36,011 nt of DNA from an uncultured Candidatus Melainabacteria bacterium (lineage in GTDB: Bacteria > Cyanobacteriota > Vampirovibrionia > Gastranaerophilales > Gastranaerophilaceae), in contig CAKVLL010000017.1 in NCBI GenBank assembly GCA_934757255.1, positions 1-36,011 of the forward strand, read 5' to 3'. Each line of letters begins with the position of its first letter. Within the stretch, counting starts at the first letter, position 1. Position numbers and translations under genes: made by a program. This document shows positions 31,267-36,011 of this stretch, in pieces. The notes beneath the pieces are model-generated. The model saw only the letters and a program-made list of their open reading frames with translations. It did not search any database and was not told where the DNA came from.

Positions 31267-31719
31267 ATGAAACTTAAACAAACTATCACATTATCACTTG
31301 CAAGTTTAATTATGTTTGCAACTGCAGCTTTGGCAGCACCGGAACCACAAAAAATTGCAGTAGTAGATATTCAAAAAGTTGTAGCTGCATCAGCCCAAGT
31401 AAAAGCTCTTAAATCAAGTCAAGATGCTAGAAACAAAGAGTTAACAGAATTTATCAAAAAGGCTCAAGCTGATGTTAATAAACAAACAGATGAGAAGAAA
31501 AAGAAGGCTTTAGCTGCTCAATACGAAAAACAATTGGTTACAAAAAGAGAAGCATACACAAAAGATTATGCCGCTAAATTAAAAGCAACTGATGCGAGCA
31601 TAACAGCGCAAATTGGCAAAAAGGCAACAGAGATGGGCTACACAATGGTAGTTCCAAAATCTGCGGTTATTTATGGCGGAGATGATATTACAGCAACAAT
31701 TTTGAAGGTTATTAAATAA
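31267..31719 (+). CDS. periplasmic chaperone Skp/OmpH-like
   Basis: 150 residues. Signal peptide (MKLKQTITLSLASLIMFATA, cleaved near ALAA-P). Mature part fits OmpH: KIAVVDIQKVVAAS, then a Lys/Gln-rich coiled coil (ELTEFIKKAQADVNKQ, KREAYTKDYAAKLKA) and a final strand YTMVVPKSAVIYGGDDIT. Skp prevents aggregation of outer-membrane proteins in the periplasm, which supports an outer membrane in this organism. It follows lgt closely. Confidence 0.88.
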   Translation: MKLKQTITLSLASLIMFATAALAAPEPQKIAVVDIQKVVAASAQVKALKSSQDARNKELTEFIKKAQADVNKQTDEKKKKALAAQYEKQLVTKREAYTKDYAAKLKATDASITAQIGKKATEMGYTMVVPKSAVIYGGDDITATILKVIK

Positions 31720-31720
31720 A

Positions 31721-32761
31721 ATGAAAGCAGTTCTTTTTTACGGTCCACAAGATATAAGATATGAAGAAACTATGGTTAAACCCTTAGAAAAAGGGGAAAT
31801 TCTTGTTAAGATTCAAGCAGCATTGACTTGCGGAACAGATGTTAAGACTTTTCGTCGCGGACATCCGGTTTTAATCAAAGAAATTCCTTCCGGTTTCGGA
31901 CATGAATTTTCCGGTATCGTTGAAAAAGTAGCTTCAGATGTTACTAATGTAAAAGTTGGAGATAGAGTTGTTTGCGCAAACTCTGCACCTTGTGGAGAAT
32001 GCTTTTATTGCAAACGTGGAGAATATAATCTTTGCGAAAACTTAAATTTGCTAAACGGTGCATACGCAGAATATATTGTAGTTCCTGAAAGAATTGTAAA
32101 AAAGAACACACTTATATTACCACCAAGTTTACCATTTGAAAAAGCTGCATTTTGTGAACCATTGGCAAACGTTGTTCACGGTGTCGAAAGAACAGGCATT
32201 AAACCTGGTCAAACGGTCGGTGTAATTGGTATAGGTCCAATAGGTTTGATGTTTGCGAGATTGTGTAAACTAAAAGGTGCTAAAGTAATTGTAGCCGGTC
32301 GAAATCCGATTAAACTAAAACTTGCAGAAGAGTTTGCGCATGTTGATGATATTGTTGATTTAAAGAAATATGCAAACCCTGAAAAAATATTTAGAAATTT
32401 TTCAGAAGAAGGCAAGGGATTGGATGTTGCGATTGAATGTGTCGGAATGCCGGAAATTTGGGAACTTGTGTTCTCTTGTGTTCGCCCAGGTGGAACTGTT
32501 CATTTCTTTGGCGGCTGCAAATCAGGATCTAAAGTAAGTTTTGATACGACAAAAATGCATTACGGTGATATTCGTTTGATGAGCGTATTCCACCATACTC
32601 CAAAATATTTTAGACAAGCACTTGATTTAATTGCATCAGGAGAAGTCGAAGTAGAAAAACTTATTACAGCAGAACTTCCGCTAGAAAAAGTTGAATATGC
32701 AATGCAACAACATATTGCTGGTAATGCCATTAAGTTTTTAATAAAGCCTCAGAGCAAATAA
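31721..32761 (+). CDS. zinc-dependent alcohol/polyol dehydrogenase
   Basis: 346 residues, medium-chain dehydrogenase family. Catalytic-zinc residues Cys37, His61-Glu62 (GHEFSG) and Glu146; structural-zinc cysteines 91, 94, 97 and 105 (CGECFYCKRGEYNLC). The nucleotide fold has GIGPIG at 170-175. The enzyme oxidises or reduces an alcohol with NAD(P)(H). Sorbitol or threonine dehydrogenase-type substrates are likeliest, but the substrate cannot be chosen. The start is 1 nt after the skp stop, suggesting the same transcript. Confidence 0.85.
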   Translation: MKAVLFYGPQDIRYEETMVKPLEKGEILVKIQAALTCGTDVKTFRRGHPVLIKEIPSGFGHEFSGIVEKVASDVTNVKVGDRVVCANSAPCGECFYCKRGEYNLCENLNLLNGAYAEYIVVPERIVKKNTLILPPSLPFEKAAFCEPLANVVHGVERTGIKPGQTVGVIGIGPIGLMFARLCKLKGAKVIVAGRNPIKLKLAEEFAHVDDIVDLKKYANPEKIFRNFSEEGKGLDVAIECVGMPEIWELVFSCVRPGGTVHFFGGCKSGSKVSFDTTKMHYGDIRLMSVFHHTPKYFRQALDLIASGEVEVEKLITAELPLEKVEYAMQQHIAGNAIKFLIKPQSK

Positions 32762-32778
32762 TAAGAAAGAAGGAATTT

Positions 32779-33489
32779 ATGTTATTAGGTGTAAATATAG
32801 ATCACGTTGCAACATTAAGAAATGCCCGTGGTGGAATTGATCCGGATCCAATTACAGCTGCAAGAATATGCAAAGAATGCGGCGTTGCATCAATAACAAC
32901 TCATTTAAGAGAAGATAGACGACACATCAAGGACGCAGATGTTGAAGCAATAAGAATGTTACCGAGAGTTCGTTTAAATCTTGAAATGGCTATGACAAAA
33001 GAAATGCAAGAAATTGCTTTGCGCCTAAGACCTCACGCCGTTTGCATAGTTCCAGAAAAACGTCAAGAATTAACAACCGAAGGCGGTTTGGATGTTGCAG
33101 GTCAACTAAACTGGGCAATAGAATTTACAAAACCATTATTAGAAAAAAACATTGAAGTTAGCTTTTTTATAGATCCGGATGTCCATCAAATTTCTGCTGT
33201 ATCAAAAACCGGTGCACCATTTATAGAACTTCATACAGGAAGATATTCAGAAGCTTTTGGAACGGAAGAAGAAGCAAAAGCGTTTGAAGATTTAAAAGGC
33301 GCTGCTATTTTTGCGCAGAATTTCGGTTTAAAAGTTAATGCCGGACACGGACTTAATTACCAAAACGTAGGACGTATGCATGAAATTCCAAACCTTCAAG
33401 AGTTAAACATTGGGCATTCTATTATTGCACGTTCTATATTTGTTGGCTTAGAACAAGCAGTAAAAGAAATGAAGGAGCTTGTTGAATAA
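32779..33489 (+). CDS. pdxJ: pyridoxine 5'-phosphate synthase
   Basis: 236 residues, the usual length. The N-terminus LGVNIDHVATLRNARGG with DPDPITAA is diagnostic, followed by HLREDRRHI, LNLEMAMT, and LHTGRYSEAF. Condenses 3-amino-2-oxopropyl phosphate with deoxyxylulose 5-phosphate to form pyridoxine 5'-phosphate. Start at 32779 has AGAAGGAA. The gene overlaps the next by one base (TAATG). Confidence 0.96.
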   Translation: MLLGVNIDHVATLRNARGGIDPDPITAARICKECGVASITTHLREDRRHIKDADVEAIRMLPRVRLNLEMAMTKEMQEIALRLRPHAVCIVPEKRQELTTEGGLDVAGQLNWAIEFTKPLLEKNIEVSFFIDPDVHQISAVSKTGAPFIELHTGRYSEAFGTEEEAKAFEDLKGAAIFAQNFGLKVNAGHGLNYQNVGRMHEIPNLQELNIGHSIIARSIFVGLEQAVKEMKELVE

Positions 33490-33803
33490 TGAAAACAAAA
33501 GAAGAAGTAGTAAAAGAAATGCAACAAGTCGTTGAGCAAATGCGCTTGGACGATATAGAAGATAATCCTGATTGCGAAAATGAATATTTTAGCTGTGATG
33601 CATGTGGTGGCACAAAATCACTGGCCGGTTCTATTCAATATGGGAATTACAGATTGTGCAACGACTGCGTTTTGTTGGCAGAAGTTGGTTTTGAACTTGG
33701 GCAGATTAAAGACATTGAAGAGTTAATTAATGCAATGGACGACAAGCGCCTTGAAGCAGATTGTGAATTTCTAAAAAACGAAGAAAAAAGACTCGAAAAC
33801 TAG
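33489..33803 (+). CDS. zinc-ribbon protein of unknown function
   Basis: 104 residues. Two CxxC knuckles at Cys36/Cys39 (SCDACGG) and Cys57/Cys60 (LCNDC) form a zinc ribbon. The rest is acidic and helical. No named family recognised. It is coupled to pdxJ (TAATG) and is the last gene of the block, converging with the Pif1-like gene only 4 nt away. Confidence 0.65.
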   Translation: MKTKEEVVKEMQQVVEQMRLDDIEDNPDCENEYFSCDACGGTKSLAGSIQYGNYRLCNDCVLLAEVGFELGQIKDIEELINAMDDKRLEADCEFLKNEEKRLEN

Positions 33804-33807
33804 AAAC

Positions 33808-35817
33808 TTATTTTGCAATACTCAAAACCGGCCTGCCAAAACTAATTTTTGAGATTTTTAAGTTACCACTCTCAACCAACGAGTCTATCAGTTCACCAAT
33901 GGCCTTTTGTTTCCATCCGGAAAGAACACCTAAAAATTTGGAAGAAGTTACGTTACCATTGTAGCCGTTATCTTTTATTTGACTACTTCCGGCTAAGATT
34001 TTTACAAAACCGCTTTTGCCGTATTGTCCGTTGAACTCGCTAATACAATCAAGAACAAGTTTTTTTGCTTCTTCATAAGATACTTTTTGTTTCTCTTCTT
34101 CTATATCAAACTCAAGCGCTAAATTATTAGGTTCAACATCTTCAACTTCCCTCAAGTTTTCGTAAAATTCAGCGACACGATTATCAACAAGAACTTTTTC
34201 AGGTTCAAAGTTCTTGAGATAAAGTCCTTCTAGAGTTTTTACGCGGCTCATTGCAACATAACTTTGACCTCGCTCAAAAATCCTTGAACAATCAACAACC
34301 AGCCTATCTAAAGTCATACCTTGTGATTTATGAATTGTAATTCCGTAAGCTAAGCGCAAAGGAAATTGACTTCTTTCCGCTACAACTCTATCGTTATAAT
34401 AATATTCAAAAGTATGTTTAGGAATTGAAGAAACTATTCCATTATCAAATTTTATAGTTATCGTATCTTGATTAAAGCCTTCAATTACGCCACAAGCACC
34501 ATTTATAAGACCTTTATTGAAATCCATATTTACGAGTAACATTACTCTAGCACCAAGCTTGAGTGCAATTTCTTTTTCTGCGCGACAATTTCGAGAAAAA
34601 ATTTCAAGAATATAACTTTCACTTTCTGTAAAACCATCTTTTATAAACTTTGTACCGCGATAAACTCCATCTTCCGCCTCAAAAATTCTAGCAGGCTCTT
34701 CTATCATATTAAATTTTGCGAGGTTGTATCTGTTAGCTTCTTCATTTGTTGAAAAAATATGAAGAATGTCAGAATTTTCATCCTCTACGCATCGAGTTTT
34801 AAGAAGTTGAATATCTTTTGCTTCAAGACAATTTTCTCTCATGTGCGCAAGCGCTATAATAAAATTTTCTTCATTTTGTCTGTAATTCTTTTTTAAAACA
34901 ACATTCTTTAGACCAAGTTTATTCCAAATTGGTGAATCAAAACAATAATGCCTAATTTCTCCATCTTTTTCAACCGGCGGAAGCTGGAAAAAGTCACCAA
35001 TAAATATGACTTGAATGCCGCCAAATGGCTCGTTACATTCTCGAACTTCTCTCAAAACTTCGTTTATATATTCAAATGCTTCTACGTTAAGCATCGAAAT
35101 CTCGTCAACTGCTAGAATTTTGCAATTCATAATTTGTCGATATTGTGTCGGACGTTTTTTGATTTTCTCTACTGTGTTAAAAACTGTATTTCTGCAAAGT
35201 CCAACTCCAGCCCAAGAATGCAAAGTTTGCCCCTTTACATTCACAGCAGCAATGCCGGTTGTACTTGTTATTGTTAATTTCTTTTTAAAATATTCTTTTA
35301 ATTTATTTAGAATATAGCTTTTACCGGTACCGGCAAAACCAGTTAAAAATACATTTTCACCATTTTTAAGCAATGTTAAAATTTTTATAAACGTTTCATC
35401 TTCTTCTTTTTGCTCTATTTTTACTTCTTTTTTTTTCGATGACTTTTTAACAACTTCATATTCATCTGCAAATTCAATTGCTTTATCAAAATCAATTTGA
35501 TCAAAATTTATCATTTTGTATAAACAAACTTCGTTTTTGTTATTAATACGCGTAAAGCTTATAGGTGCTTGCCCTTGTTTTAGTTCATAGTGAAGTTTAT
35601 TTTCAGCAACCCACTCATTAGAAGAAAACCCATAAATCCTTTTTAGACACTCCAAAATGCACTGTGTAATTGACATGTATTTACGCCCATCTTGATTTAC
35701 GTGCACTGTAGATATGTGTGGCATTAAAACTTCTGCTTTAGCTAGCAAATTAGAATAATCGGCATTTTCTACAGTAAACTCTTTTAAAATTTCAGTTGGA
35801 TTAGAAAAATCGTTCAT
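33808..35817 (-). CDS. Pif1/RecD-type DNA helicase
   Basis: 669 residues, superfamily 1B helicase. Walker A GFAGTGKS at 160-167, Walker B DEIS near 238-241, a UvrD-C2-type end with SQGMTLDRLVVDCSRIF and motif VI QSYVAMSRVKTLEGLYL. N-terminal 130 residues form an added domain with a basic linker. The C-terminal about 100 residues (from YEEAKKLVLD to FGRPVLSIAK) look like an RQC-type winged helix. It probably unwinds DNA or G-quadruplex in the 5'-3' direction. The start at 35817 lacks a strong ribosome binding site. Confidence 0.88.
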   Translation of the reverse strand: MNDFSNPTEILKEFTVENADYSNLLAKAEVLMPHISTVHVNQDGRKYMSITQCILECLKRIYGFSSNEWVAENKLHYELKQGQAPISFTRINNKNEVCLYKMINFDQIDFDKAIEFADEYEVVKKSSKKKEVKIEQKEEDETFIKILTLLKNGENVFLTGFAGTGKSYILNKLKEYFKKKLTITSTTGIAAVNVKGQTLHSWAGVGLCRNTVFNTVEKIKKRPTQYRQIMNCKILAVDEISMLNVEAFEYINEVLREVRECNEPFGGIQVIFIGDFFQLPPVEKDGEIRHYCFDSPIWNKLGLKNVVLKKNYRQNEENFIIALAHMRENCLEAKDIQLLKTRCVEDENSDILHIFSTNEEANRYNLAKFNMIEEPARIFEAEDGVYRGTKFIKDGFTESESYILEIFSRNCRAEKEIALKLGARVMLLVNMDFNKGLINGACGVIEGFNQDTITIKFDNGIVSSIPKHTFEYYYNDRVVAERSQFPLRLAYGITIHKSQGMTLDRLVVDCSRIFERGQSYVAMSRVKTLEGLYLKNFEPEKVLVDNRVAEFYENLREVEDVEPNNLALEFDIEEEKQKVSYEEAKKLVLDCISEFNGQYGKSGFVKILAGSSQIKDNGYNGNVTSSKFLGVLSGWKQKAIGELIDSLVESGNLKISKISFGRPVLSIAK

Positions 35818-35983
35818 AGAACAATTCTAGCACAAAGAATAACTGGAAATTTTAGATACCATCACCAAGATTTTATAAAACTTAACATTTCTATATATAC
35901 AATGGGCTTTCTTCATGTTACGCTTATATTACTGAAAAGAAATAAAAAAAGAGCGTATTACTTATTTAAAAAAGGAGAAACTA

Positions 35984-36011
35984 ATGACTCAAAAAAGAGT
36001 ATGGCTGTTCC
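35984..36011 (+). CDS. 5' end of a further gene, possibly pyruvate phosphate dikinase
   Basis: Only nine codons (MTQKRVWLF) before the window ends. A strong AAAAGGAG precedes ATG 35984. The opening resembles the start of pyruvate, phosphate dikinase (K-R-V-hydrophobic-L-F), but nine residues cannot decide this. Confidence 0.3.

Overview
This is an AT-rich bacterial window with a Gram-negative type of envelope: it encodes a LolA-like carrier, a Skp/OmpH-like chaperone, Lgt and a periplasmic TPR protein. It also carries flagellar accessory genes (fliD, flaG, fliS, fliT-like) and a type II/IV pseudopilin-like protein. The mix of an ATP-type PEP carboxykinase, EF-hand proteins, PC4-like and GH77-like proteins and many unplaced lineage-type proteins suggests a non-photosynthetic cyanobacterial relative (Gastranaerophilales/Vampirovibrionia, 'Melainabacteria'). 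That placement is an inference from protein style; no rRNA is present.

Layout. 1-824 is a gene-poor stretch holding a possible gene remnant and a striking 377-bp element with 50-bp inverted ends and a chain of internal hairpins. 825-3331 carries a membrane-anchored zincin-like protein, a pseudopilin and a PC4-like DNA-binding protein. 3332-5488 has a large inverted octamer repeat abutting a histidine kinase that has lost its sensor part, followed by a REC/degenerate-GGDEF/REC regulator. 5489-5845 looks like the scar of two broken genes. 5999-10665 has an EF-hand protein, pckA and a large phosphohexomutase.

10823-18482 interleaves flagellar and lipid-type genes. fliD converges on a six-gene minus-strand operon (two acyl carrier proteins, a COG4648-type membrane protein, an AMP-ligase fused to a hot-dog dehydratase, a 4HBT thioesterase and a LolA-like protein). 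These are recognisable parts of an aryl-polyene (APE)-type cluster, but no ketosynthase, ketoreductase or exporter is in the window. HU and the flaG-fliS-fliT operon follow. 18570-20222 holds a hypothetical protein and a type II (Rhizobium-type) L-asparaginase.

A tRNA-Arg(UCU) at 20296 begins an accessory segment (about 20.4-24.6 kb). It contains an unrecognised coiled-coil protein, a pentanucleotide microsatellite, a Fic protein, a secreted protein and a secreted ankyrin protein. The segment is bracketed by two similar terminator segments, which suggests an island. After a Rossmann/SLOG-like protein come trkH/trkA, and then a LexA/CI-type S24 repressor divergent from two small genes with repeated TGTATC/GATACA half-sites in the promoter region. 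The last block (29951-35817) is a TPR protein, lgt, skp-like, a zinc dehydrogenase, pdxJ, a zinc-ribbon protein and a convergent Pif1-type helicase. The window ends just inside another gene.

The most interesting points are the compact APE-like operon with its fused, N-terminally short ligase, the nested-hairpin element near the left end, and the S24 repressor module with its operator array. All functional assignments come from reading motifs by eye; no database search was run.
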